A DNA stretch of 64,000 nt, from assembly GCA_018818065.1 (NCBI GenBank), contig JAHISV010000005.1, forward strand, positions 602,527 to 666,526, in the 5' to 3' direction. Made by a program: the position numbers and the translations under genes. Source of the stretch: Bacteroidota bacterium. Lineage in GTDB: Bacteria > Bacteroidota > Ignavibacteria > Ignavibacteriales > Melioribacteraceae. Below, one piece after another: positions 43,601 through 50,717 of this stretch (position 1 is its first letter; the number at the start of each line of letters is the position of its first letter). The notes beneath the pieces were generated by a model, which saw only the letters and a program-made list of their open reading frames with translations, did not search any database and was not told where the DNA came from.

Positions 43601-45437
43601 TACTATTCATAGATGACCCACCGTAATAAATATATGCACGTCCGGTATTCCCACTATATCCATATGCGCCAACTATTACGTCGTCATAGCCATCATTGTT
43701 TACATCACCAGCCGGGGAAACAGATTTACCAAAAAAGTCACCAATACCCGTACCGGTTAAAGTTACATCTGCATTGCTGTTCATTGAAGACCCACCGTAA
43801 TAAATATATGCTCTTCCTCTGCCCGTATTGTAATTATATGCTCCAACTATCACATCGTCATAACCATCATTATTTACATCTCCTGCTGTGGCTACAGAAT
43901 AACCAAAATAACTTTCCTCTGATTCGCCGGTTAGTACAAGGTCCACGTTATTATTGGGTGTTGAGCTGTTTGAACCAAAGTAGATATATGCACGTCCTGT
44001 ATAATTATTGTATTTTGGAGCGCCAATAATTATATCATCAATACCATCGTTGTTTATATCTCCTGCGCCAGAAATCGAAGTCCCGAACTGATTCCCAAAT
44101 CCAGCATCTCCTGTAATTGTAAGACCAACATTTATATCGAAGGTTGATGCACCTTTATAAATATAGGTTTTCCCAAGTCCCTTACTATAATTTGAAGCCC
44201 CGACAATTATGTCATCAAATCCATCGTTATTTAAGTCGCCCGCTGATGAAACTGAAACTGAAAATTTATCATATGTGTTTTCCCCTGTAAGTGTTCCATC
44301 GGAAATATTATCCATAGTGACCCCAGTGGCACCATAATATATTTTTGCAAAGCCAGTTTCAAAATTGTTCGATTCGGCTCCGATGATGATATCAGTGAAC
44401 CCATCGTTGTTTAAATCGCCAGCAGATGAAACCTGGCTGCCGAAGTTATCATTTGCATTGTCGCCAGTTATTACTACATCTGCAATGTTGTTTAACGAAG
44501 CTCCGCCCATATAAATGTATGCCCGACCTTTGGCGCTTTCGTATTTAGCAGCTCCAATTATAAAATCGGAGTAGTTATCATTATTAACGAATCCTGCAGA
44601 GGAAACAGAGTTGCCAAATTCGTTCCCGGTATTTTCCCCGGTCATTGTCAGGGCGGCAGCATTATTCATAGATGTGCCGCTTGCTCCAAGAAAAATATAT
44701 GCACGGCCTGTGTTTGAGCTATAACCTGGCGCTCCAACAATTACATCAGAGTAACCATCATTATTCACATCACCTGCTGATGAAACAGAATATCCAAATT
44801 TTTCATAGTCTGATAGTCCGGTCATTTTCACATCAGCAATACTATTCATACTGCTTCCGCCAAAATAAATATATGCGGTCCCTTTCAGGGTATTGCCATA
44901 TGCTCCAACTATTACGTCATCGTATCCGTCGTTATTAACATCGCCAGCTCCGGAAACAGAATACCCTAAAAACTCCCATTGATACTCGCCAGTAAGAATT
45001 ATGTCGGGGTCAGCATTAAGGCTCCCCTGCGAAGATCCGAAATAAATGTATGCTCTTCCTTTGTTATTTTCGTATCCGGGGGCTCCAACAATTACATCGT
45101 CATATCCATCGTTATTCACGTCACCTGCTGAAGAAACCGACGTGCCAAATTCATCAAAGAACCCCTCCGCGCTAAGAGTAAGATCTACACCACTATTAAG
45201 AATTGATCCTCCCAGGTATATATATGCCCGCCCTTCTTTTGAATTATAAGCTGGTGCTCCAACAATAAAATCATCAAAGCCATCATTATTCACATCTCCG
45301 GCGGAAGAAACTGATTTGCCGAATTCAGAATCGCCCAGACTGTTTATCTCAGAAAAAGTCTGGAGTTTTTCAGCCTGAGCAAATAATTGTAATGAAGTAA
45401 TAAGACTAATTATCGTAAAGTAAATCAAGTATTTCAT
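40638..45437 (-). CDS. FG-GAP/cadherin-like surface protein with T9SS sorting domain
   Basis: 1599-residue secreted protein. Signal peptide (IISLITSLQLFAQA), then 14 FG-GAP repeats of about 60-65 residues (GDVNNDGYDDVIVGAPGY type, Ca-binding D-x-N-x-D-G loops) forming one or two beta-propellers up to about residue 840. Then several Ig-like/cadherin-like modules (about 850-1500: TPPLAGSNSFTIDEDTQKTFS, NDPPAGINNSVTIARS, NQAPYIYINRGISVTEGG, NEPPVIAQLPSIQLMEDE), and a T9SS sorting domain (NYPNPFNPSTIIRYQIP to KKMVLLR). The sorting domain carries an 11-residue loop insert, VVDALSCVEVL, encoded by a palindromic element. Probably an adhesin. Confidence 0.9.
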   Translation of the reverse strand: MKYLIYFTIISLITSLQLFAQAEKLQTFSEINSLGDSEFGKSVSSAGDVNNDGFDDFIVGAPAYNSKEGRAYIYLGGSILNSGVDLTLSAEGFFDEFGTSVSSAGDVNNDGYDDVIVGAPGYENNKGRAYIYFGSSQGSLNADPDIILTGEYQWEFLGYSVSGAGDVNNDGYDDVIVGAYGNTLKGTAYIYFGGSSMNSIADVKMTGLSDYEKFGYSVSSAGDVNNDGYSDVIVGAPGYSSNTGRAYIFLGASGTSMNNAAALTMTGENTGNEFGNSVSSAGFVNNDNYSDFIIGAAKYESAKGRAYIYMGGASLNNIADVVITGDNANDNFGSQVSSAGDLNNDGFTDIIIGAESNNFETGFAKIYYGATGVTMDNISDGTLTGENTYDKFSVSVSSAGDLNNDGFDDIIVGASNYSKGLGKTYIYKGASTFDINVGLTITGDAGFGNQFGTSISGAGDINNDGIDDIIIGAPKYNNYTGRAYIYFGSNSSTPNNNVDLVLTGESEESYFGYSVATAGDVNNDGYDDVIVGAYNYNTGRGRAYIYYGGSSMNSNADVTLTGTGIGDFFGKSVSPAGDVNNDGYDDVIVGAYGYSGNTGRAYIYYGGSSMNSTVDVTLTGESTAIRFGTSVSSAGDVNNDNFDDVIVGAEGYSNFKGRAYLFFGGSSMNTIADVTMTGENSSDYFGMTVSGAGDINNDAYHDVMVTSSNYNADKGRVYIYLGAPSNTMNNIADIILTGESGTYFGTSLSDSDDLNNDGVGDLLIGTGFYNSLNEYAYAYFGESGSLMNSSPDISMGTELQGAKFGRSVAYVGDFNNDTQPDFMVGAPNYPGNGQVFLYTMPPLIISDDFAISILQNETYTFSVEDFAFNDPAYGTPQGINITSLETNGFLLYDGNDVIKDVYYPDLDKLLFIPVPNDTGSNYASFRFKAKNSFDIFGNEGTVTINVTGYNTPPLAGSNSFTIDEDTQKTFSTSEFNYTDKENSPMQQIQITAFPQKGTLYNDKNKDGIITNSELIFQDGVITKADLDNRQLKFKPDQNGFGAPYTLFNFKVHDGTEYSTSYYSITINVEQVNDPPAGINNSVTIARSAPYIFSVSDFTFIDVDGHTFAGIQITQTESAGDLRYNGAAVATNTICDDVRKLMFTPEPDKTGSPYATFKFKVKDSSNEFSTAQYNMNINVSASINQAPYIYINRGISVTEGGTYTLSNSILKANDPDGSDYSVTYNIVHSPAYGTLSKGSFLMKTDRIEVSSFTQEDLANNRVTYTHNGSEVTYDKFIFTLEDEDGATSQEYDFNITIVGTNEPPVIAQLPSIQLMEDETYTLDLTTWYSFISDAETPDHLLIYDLSIEEPAISISPVYNNICTIVPDANYFGNAFLNVTISDGEFSSSQLVPVNVESINDLPVITGIPDQSITIEPGTSRTLLLNIEDVETPKNLLAIGFIAKPDSLQADYNRDTNILTLSARYGFSGWAELTVFVLDKDLGFTSEILSVYVQPSSTGIDDDNGIPTNIQLSQNYPNPFNPSTIIRYQIPVVDALSCVEVLVSLKVYDLLGNEVANLQNGPQSPGYYERTWNAGDRSSGIYIYILRAGNFSVSKKMVLLR
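40820..40841 (-). repeat. Palindromic element in the sorting domain of the FG-GAP gene
   Basis: GCACTT-CGACACAGCT-AAGTGC, a 6-bp inverted repeat in frame. It encodes part of VVDALSCVEVL between IIRYQIP and VSLKVYDLLGN. Uninterrupted sorting domains in this window have only about four residues here (NPGN, SHAD), so the insert is about 7 residues (21 bases). Confidence 0.65.
42930..45340 (-). repeat. Tandem FG-GAP coding repeats
   Basis: 14 units of about 180-200 bases in the FG-GAP gene, each encoding GDxNNDGxDDxIVGAxxY plus GRAYIYxGG. The unit sequences vary at DNA level, so this is an old amplification kept in register, not a fresh expansion. Confidence 0.9.
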
Positions 45438-45756
45438 AACAGATTCCGAAAGTTAAATTCAATGTGGAGTAGAAGAAAAGTCTTTATAATGGATTGAATA
45501 TAAGGAAAATCGTATAAACGTGAAATATCAAACTCGAAATGTCAAATGTGAAAAGAGTAAATATTTATTTGAAATCAGAATATAAATATGGATGGCATTC
45601 TCGCCCATTAAGTCCTTCAGTAATAATAAGTTGATTCCAGAGGGAAGGCTTCTTTCGTCTTATATCTTATAATTTCGATGAAGTGATTTTCAAGCGGGAA
45701 AATATGAAAATAAAATAAGGAGGACTTTTCAGTCCTCCTCTTATCATGAAGATAGA
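45438..45756. other. 319-base intergenic region
   Basis: Lies between the FG-GAP gene and the TonB receptor gene (both minus). No frame or RNA gene was found. It holds the receptor's terminator at its far end and must hold the promoter of the FG-GAP gene, which I could not place. Confidence 0.6.
45705..45739 (-). terminator. Intrinsic terminator of the TonB-dependent receptor gene
   Basis: AGGAGGACT (45718-45726) and AGTCCTCCT (45731-45739) form a 9-bp stem with a 4-base loop; on the minus strand it is followed by TATTTTATTTTC. Confidence 0.8.
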
Positions 45757-47775
45757 CTACATATCAAAAATAAAACCGAGCTTTATGGAACGACCCTTAT
45801 TAATTACACCATCTGGAAATACAAGAGAAATGGTATGGTATTCTTCATCAAAAATATTCTTAACAATAAATTGTGCTTTAACATGAGAAGAAAAATTATA
45901 GCTTAAAGCAGTATTCAAAATAAAATATGCATCCTGACTTGCCATAATTGCAATTTGATCTCTGTAAATACCGTTCACATTTATATTAATTGGACTAAGA
46001 TTTACGTTTAATGCGAAGGAGGCAAAATTTGCCGGCATTAATAATAAATCAGCGTCCATTAAGTGTGTAAAGGTGGCTGCCAGAAGTATGTTCTCGGCAG
46101 GTGAGAATCTAAAATCAAATTCCAAACCATTTGTTTTTAGGTCGGCACCGTTTGTAAATGTTGCAGAGCCAAGAGGGTTATCCGGGCTATCAACCGGAGC
46201 ATCCAGGAGTATCTGGTCTTTTATGTTGTTGTTGAAATAGGTTACCGTACCCTGAAACGCTGAAAATGATTGAGCATATGCCACCTCAATTGTTTGTACC
46301 GTTTCAGCCTTCAAATCCGGATTACCAAAATCTACGGGATTATTCTTATCATATAACTCAAGAAAGTTTGGAGCTCTGAAGGCATTCCCATACATGAACT
46401 TAATTTTCGAGTCGAAAGGGGTAGAGTATATAAATGCAAACCTTGGGTTAAATGAACTTCCAAAGTCATTGTAATTGTCAAATCTTACTCCGGCTGTTAG
46501 GGAAATGGATTCTCCTATTGTCTGCTTATCCTGTAAGTATAACCCAACTATATTACGACTCTCTTCCCGATTAAAAGTAGTTGATGCATCGGCAAATTCA
46601 ACAACTCTCCCCTGAGGTTCAAGTTCTATCGGGTGATGGTTCATTAAATTTTTAACAGATGAGATTGCTGATTTTTCAAAGGAAGCACCGGCAATCAGTT
46701 GATTGGTCTTAGAAACCTTAAAAAATCCATCAACATTTAAATTAAAATTGTAACTCTCCAGAAAAGGTCCACCGACGAAGTTTTCACTTAGTGCAAATCC
46801 AGGTGCTATTTCGATTCCTGCCGGTATTAGAAGGGCTTGTGTAAGCCACTGGTCCTGCGAGTATCCTGAAGCAAACTCCAGCCGTACATCCTCGGAAACT
46901 TCCGTTGAAAATTTTGCGTCAAACGAGGATTGTTTTGTTTTTTCACTATTCACATTATTGGCAAGAGCTCCAAAGGTAAGAAAGTCATTTAAAGTTCTGT
47001 CCATGTGTCGAGCATGTAACGTAAGTGATTTGTAATTCATGGTAAAATATGCGTCCATTCCTTTTGCAGGATCAGTTGTTTCACCCTCGTTACCGAAAAT
47101 ATCAGTTACATTATTATATTCAAATCCCTCTTCTGAAAAGGCCTTTAAAAAACCTGCAATTTTCACATCACCATATTCGTGGGCAAAATTTGCCGAGGCT
47201 TCTCTTACATTTTCTGTTCCGAACTTCACATCAAACGAATTTAGATCATCAAATGTTCTTATATCAACTACTCCCAGGAAAGCATTCGATCCATAAAGTG
47301 CCGATCCGGGTCCTCTGATAATTTCAACCTGTTTGATGTTTTCAACGGGAATCATTCTGTTCAGAAGGCTAACGCCCCCTGTATAAAGATCATTTAATCT
47401 CTGTCCGTTTAATAAAAACAAGACAGATTCTGATAAGGCAGAACTTCTACCACGGGCAGAAATGCGATTTGCGGTTCCTTGTTCAATATCTCTGGTTGTT
47501 TGAAATCCCGGGACAAAATTTAGTAATTCTTCCAGCGAAGAAATTCCCATGGTTTCAATTTCTTTATGTGTAAATACAATTACCGAGGATGGTGCATCTG
47601 CCACGCCCTCTTCAGATTTTGAAGCTACTGATGAAGTAAGTGCCATGATTTCCTCAAAAGTAAGGTATTCAGCTTCTATTGTAAATCCGGGTTCTTCTTG
47701 TGCCAATATATTTGAAGTAAAAAGGAATAGGAGAAAAAGTGAAAATATGATAAAAGTTTTGCTAATGCTTTGCAT
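45757..47775 (-). CDS. TonB-dependent outer-membrane receptor
   Basis: 672-residue receptor. Signal peptide (FIIFSLFLLFLFTSNILAQ), a short TonB-box-like stretch (EYLTFEEIMALTSSVASK), plug domain (about 50-165: PSSVIVFTHKEIETMG, LEELLNFVPGFQTTRDI, VEIIRGPGSALYGSNAFLGVVDI), then the 22-strand barrel ending NKGRSIKLGFIFDM. No carboxypeptidase-like domain. SD AGGAGG before the ATG. It is divergent from the hemerythrin/Feo genes, so a siderophore, haem or other iron chelate is a plausible ligand, but the sequence does not say which. No cobalamin riboswitch upstream. Confidence 0.9.
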   Translation of the reverse strand: MQSISKTFIIFSLFLLFLFTSNILAQEEPGFTIEAEYLTFEEIMALTSSVASKSEEGVADAPSSVIVFTHKEIETMGISSLEELLNFVPGFQTTRDIEQGTANRISARGRSSALSESVLFLLNGQRLNDLYTGGVSLLNRMIPVENIKQVEIIRGPGSALYGSNAFLGVVDIRTFDDLNSFDVKFGTENVREASANFAHEYGDVKIAGFLKAFSEEGFEYNNVTDIFGNEGETTDPAKGMDAYFTMNYKSLTLHARHMDRTLNDFLTFGALANNVNSEKTKQSSFDAKFSTEVSEDVRLEFASGYSQDQWLTQALLIPAGIEIAPGFALSENFVGGPFLESYNFNLNVDGFFKVSKTNQLIAGASFEKSAISSVKNLMNHHPIELEPQGRVVEFADASTTFNREESRNIVGLYLQDKQTIGESISLTAGVRFDNYNDFGSSFNPRFAFIYSTPFDSKIKFMYGNAFRAPNFLELYDKNNPVDFGNPDLKAETVQTIEVAYAQSFSAFQGTVTYFNNNIKDQILLDAPVDSPDNPLGSATFTNGADLKTNGLEFDFRFSPAENILLAATFTHLMDADLLLMPANFASFALNVNLSPININVNGIYRDQIAIMASQDAYFILNTALSYNFSSHVKAQFIVKNIFDEEYHTISLVFPDGVINKGRSIKLGFIFDM

Positions 47776-48076
47776 TGTGCCTCCTAATTTAGTTTCTAGT
47801 TAGAATCATCGGATTATATTTTAAAAAATAAAGGGAGTTTAGGGATTTTTATCTACTAATAAATTTATATTTAGTTATTGTTAAGCGGGGTCTAAATTAA
47901 TTGATAAACACAGGTCTTTAGTTTTACTATACAGATAACTTAATTACAATTAGTTTATTAGGTGTTCGAGTCAGAAAAATCGTTCGGTCCATTACTGATT
48001 CTTCTGCATAAGTCAACATTTCATTATCTTTGGGAACTTATTGGGACTATTTTGTGCTATTTACTGGAAAAACGTA
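47776..48076. other. 301-base divergent intergenic region
   Basis: Between the TonB receptor and hemerythrin genes. AT-rich; no riboswitch or RNA gene seen. Only weak promoter-like matches (for example TTGATA followed by TACTAT with 19 bases between). Confidence 0.5.
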
Positions 48077-48796
48077 ATGATACAGACAAACAGAAAATAT
48101 ATAACCGCGGAAATGAAACTGGCGGATTTGATTATTGAAAACCCATCAATTCTGCTACTTGTAGAACATTTTGGACTCGATCTTATTGTACATGATAAAA
48201 CTATAGCCCAGGTGTGCTTCGATAACAGATTAAGCCTAAAAGTCTTTCTCTCCTTCGCTAATCTTTACAACGGATTCCACCCTTTAGGCAGGGAAGAGTT
48301 TTCCAATAATGATATTGAGGATGTTATAAATTATCTGAAGAACTCCCATAATTATTACGAGAATGAAAAGTACCCTGAAATTCACAATCTTATCCAGGAA
48401 CTTTATAAACTAAACGATTTGCCTGAGATAAAACTTATTGATAAATTTTTTCAGGAGTATTTTGAAGAAGTTAAAGAACACCTTACCTACGAGAACACGA
48501 CTGCGTTTCCTTATTTTAAGGAACTACTTGCCGGACGGATACCTGCTGAGGCTGAGCGGGTTAAGCAGGATTTCTCAGTTGCTGAATACAGCGATCATCA
48601 CACTGATATTGAATCGAAGCTTACTGATCTTAAAGAGCTTCTCCTTAAACACGTTCCTGTTCAAAATGATCGAGTGCTGCGCCGGAAAATTATTCTTGGT
48701 CTCTTCGAAGTTGAGCATGACCTGAATATTCATTCCACAATAGAAGAAACCATTCTAATGCCATTTATTGACAGACTGGAAAAGAGTCTCTTTTGA
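48077..48796 (+). CDS. Hemerythrin-domain protein, RIC/ScdA-like
   Basis: 239 residues. The N-terminal about 70 residues resemble the DUF542/DUF1858-type region of Fe-S repair proteins (ITAEMKLADLIIENPSILLLVEHFGLDLIVHDKTIAQVCFDNRL) but lack the CCGG motif. The rest is a hemerythrin-like four-helix domain with candidate di-iron ligands in SHNYYENEKYPEIH, HLTYENTTAFPYF, DHHTDIESK and EHDLNIHSTIEE. It probably senses or detoxifies oxygen or NO, or protects iron centres. The ATG at 48077 is chosen over a TTG at 48041. Its stop overlaps the start of the LuxR gene by 4 bases. Confidence 0.85.
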   Translation: MIQTNRKYITAEMKLADLIIENPSILLLVEHFGLDLIVHDKTIAQVCFDNRLSLKVFLSFANLYNGFHPLGREEFSNNDIEDVINYLKNSHNYYENEKYPEIHNLIQELYKLNDLPEIKLIDKFFQEYFEEVKEHLTYENTTAFPYFKELLAGRIPAEAERVKQDFSVAEYSDHHTDIESKLTDLKELLLKHVPVQNDRVLRRKIILGLFEVEHDLNIHSTIEETILMPFIDRLEKSLF

Positions 48797-49392
48797 GTAA
48801 GAATAAAGTAAATATTGCCATTCTTGAACCATCACAAATTGTATACGAAGGCCTTTCTAATTTACTTTTGAAGTCCGGTAAATTTTTTCATCTTTTCAGG
48901 ATAGACAGCTTTAGCGAATTGGAAAAAAATATTCGGGAAGAGGAGCTTGATATTCTTATCATTAATCCGGCACAAGTGCAGAACAAGGAAAAAGAATTCG
49001 CCTCATTACGTAAATTAAGACCCGAGGCATGCTGGGTTGCCTTAATCTATAGCTTTTATGATCAACATTTTATTTCACTTTTTGATAAGTCAATACATAT
49101 TACCGATTCGGTTGAAAAAATCATTGAATCGATTGACCGTTTAAATGATCCGGCCGCGCCAAGCCAATACCTGGATCAGGATGACTTATCCGAACGTGAA
49201 ATTGAAGTTCTCAAACTGGTCATTGGAGGTATGTCAAATAAAGAAATAGCCGATAAGCTTTTCATTAGTATCCATACTGTTATTAGCCACCGTAAAAACA
49301 TCTCTCAGAAAACCGGCATTAAGAGTCAATCAGGGCTCACCATCTATGCTATTTCAAACAAAATTATACAAATCGAAGACTACAAAAACTAA
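48793..49392 (+). CDS. LuxR-type regulator with degenerate receiver domain
   Basis: 199 residues: an N-terminal receiver-like fold (1-125) and a C-terminal GerE/LuxR helix-turn-helix (LSEREIEVLKLVIGGMSNKEIADKLFISIHTVISHRKNI). The receiver has lost its active site: the acidic pair is Glu-Pro (AILEPSQIV) and the phospho-acceptor is Asn58 (DILIINPAQ), so it cannot be phosphorylated in the normal way. Start is TTG overlapping the previous stop (TTGA), so it is translationally coupled to the hemerythrin gene. Likely regulated by that protein or by direct ligand binding. Confidence 0.85.
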   Translation: MSKNKVNIAILEPSQIVYEGLSNLLLKSGKFFHLFRIDSFSELEKNIREEELDILIINPAQVQNKEKEFASLRKLRPEACWVALIYSFYDQHFISLFDKSIHITDSVEKIIESIDRLNDPAAPSQYLDQDDLSEREIEVLKLVIGGMSNKEIADKLFISIHTVISHRKNISQKTGIKSQSGLTIYAISNKIIQIEDYKN

Positions 49393-49407
49393 GCTTTTTA
49401 CCCTTCT

Positions 49408-49467
49408 ATCCCTATAATCAGGGATGAAACCAGCAAAGATTCCCCTTTTATAGCGATTGAAAGGGGA
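49408..49467 (+). promoter_or_regulatory. Two inverted repeats before the porin-Feo operon
   Basis: ATCCCT-6-AGGGAT (49408-49425) and TCCCCTTT-11-AAAGGGGA (49441-49467). They lie between the LuxR gene and the OprB-like gene. They may end the upstream transcript, serve as operator, or structure the mRNA leader. Confidence 0.45.
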
Positions 49468-49522
49468 TAACCACATCTATAATTTTATTCCAGGAATTAA
49501 ATTAAAATTCGGAGTAATAAAA

Positions 49523-50710
49523 ATGAATAGATCAGCAATGATTTTTGGGATTGTCCTTTTTTTTCAAGTTATAGCTCAGGGGCAACAATTCTCTTCCAAG
49601 AATGATGGCACGGCTGAAGAAATGTTCGACACTACCAACAATGAATTATTCACTCATGAAGTTTCTTACATCGGTGATTTTGTTTCAAACCTGCATGGGG
49701 GCAGGCAAACAGGAACAGCTTATCTTGGAATGGCGAACATAAAAATTGGCTTCGATACAAAAAGAATTGGACTTTGGAAAAACGGAAAAATTTTTATAAA
49801 CGGTGCTTCCACGCATGGTGCGACACCTACAGAAAAATTGTTTGGTGATTTTCAAGTCGCTTCTAACATCGAGGCCGGCAACAATATTTATATCCAGGAA
49901 TTATGGTATAAACACAGCCTTGAAAACATTGACATCACTATTGGCCTGCAGGATTTGAACTCAGAATATGTTGCCTGTGATAACGCCGGATCATTTTTAA
50001 ATAGTTCATTTGGTATCCCATCGGTTATTTCGGAAAACGTTCCAGTGCCTATTTTCCCATTAACCGCTTTAGGAATATCCGGAAGGCTTGAGATTAACAA
50101 CTCTTTGGCAATACAGGCTGCAATATTTGATGGCTTACCGGAAGATTTTGAGGATAATCCATACAACCTTAACTGGGATATTAAGAATGACGACGGTGTG
50201 CTGATCATATCGGAACTACAACTGTATACTGAACTCAATGACTTGACTGGCAGTATTAAAGTCGGAAGTTATTATCATTCTCATTTGAGGCTGCAAAATG
50301 AAAATAGTGAAATTGCTGAAACTATTTTTCATAAAAATTATGGATTCTATCTTCTTCTTAATCAGGAGCTATGGCAGGGGAGCGATAATGAAAAAATATG
50401 CCTGTTTACTCAAATCGCGGCAAGCCCCGGAAGTATAAATCGGCATAGTATTTTTTGGGGTGGTGGAATGCACTATTCGGGATTATTCAGCAAAGATGGA
50501 AGTGACGAATTTGGACTTGCCTTTGCACACGCTCGTTTTAGAGAAGGAATTGTAAGTCACGAAACAACAATTGAAATGTATTACAAATTACCGGTAACTG
50601 AAAATTTATTTCTGCAGCCGGATGTACAGTACATAATTAACCCGGCAAGCTCCGATGAAGCCTTAAATAATGCCTTTGCCGCAATAATAAGATTTGGAAT
50701 AAATTTTTAG
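49523..50710 (+). CDS. OprB-like outer-membrane porin
   Basis: 395 residues of the OprB carbohydrate-porin family fold. Signal peptide (AMIFGIVLFFQVIAQGQ), then the N-terminal EVSYIGDFVSNLHGGRQTGTAYLGMANIKIGFD typical of OprB, the central QELWYKHSLENIDITIGLQDLNSEY, and a barrel ending AFAAIIRFGINF. Start is the ATG at 49523 (GGAG 8 bases before); the longer frame at 49457 has no signal-peptide fit. It ends 7 bases before feoAB, so it is in the ferrous-iron operon and may let Fe2+ cross the outer membrane (inference). Confidence 0.85.
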   Translation: MNRSAMIFGIVLFFQVIAQGQQFSSKNDGTAEEMFDTTNNELFTHEVSYIGDFVSNLHGGRQTGTAYLGMANIKIGFDTKRIGLWKNGKIFINGASTHGATPTEKLFGDFQVASNIEAGNNIYIQELWYKHSLENIDITIGLQDLNSEYVACDNAGSFLNSSFGIPSVISENVPVPIFPLTALGISGRLEINNSLAIQAAIFDGLPEDFEDNPYNLNWDIKNDDGVLIISELQLYTELNDLTGSIKVGSYYHSHLRLQNENSEIAETIFHKNYGFYLLLNQELWQGSDNEKICLFTQIAASPGSINRHSIFWGGGMHYSGLFSKDGSDEFGLAFAHARFREGIVSHETTIEMYYKLPVTENLFLQPDVQYIINPASSDEALNNAFAAIIRFGINF

Positions 50711-50717
50711 GAATATT

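Noticed and set aside
42930-45340. Regular about 190-base repeats as a CRISPR or satellite
   Set aside because: They are protein-coding FG-GAP units in one frame, with period and divergence of protein repeats.
47776-48076. Cobalamin riboswitch for the TonB receptor
   Set aside because: No B12 box or matching conserved segments.
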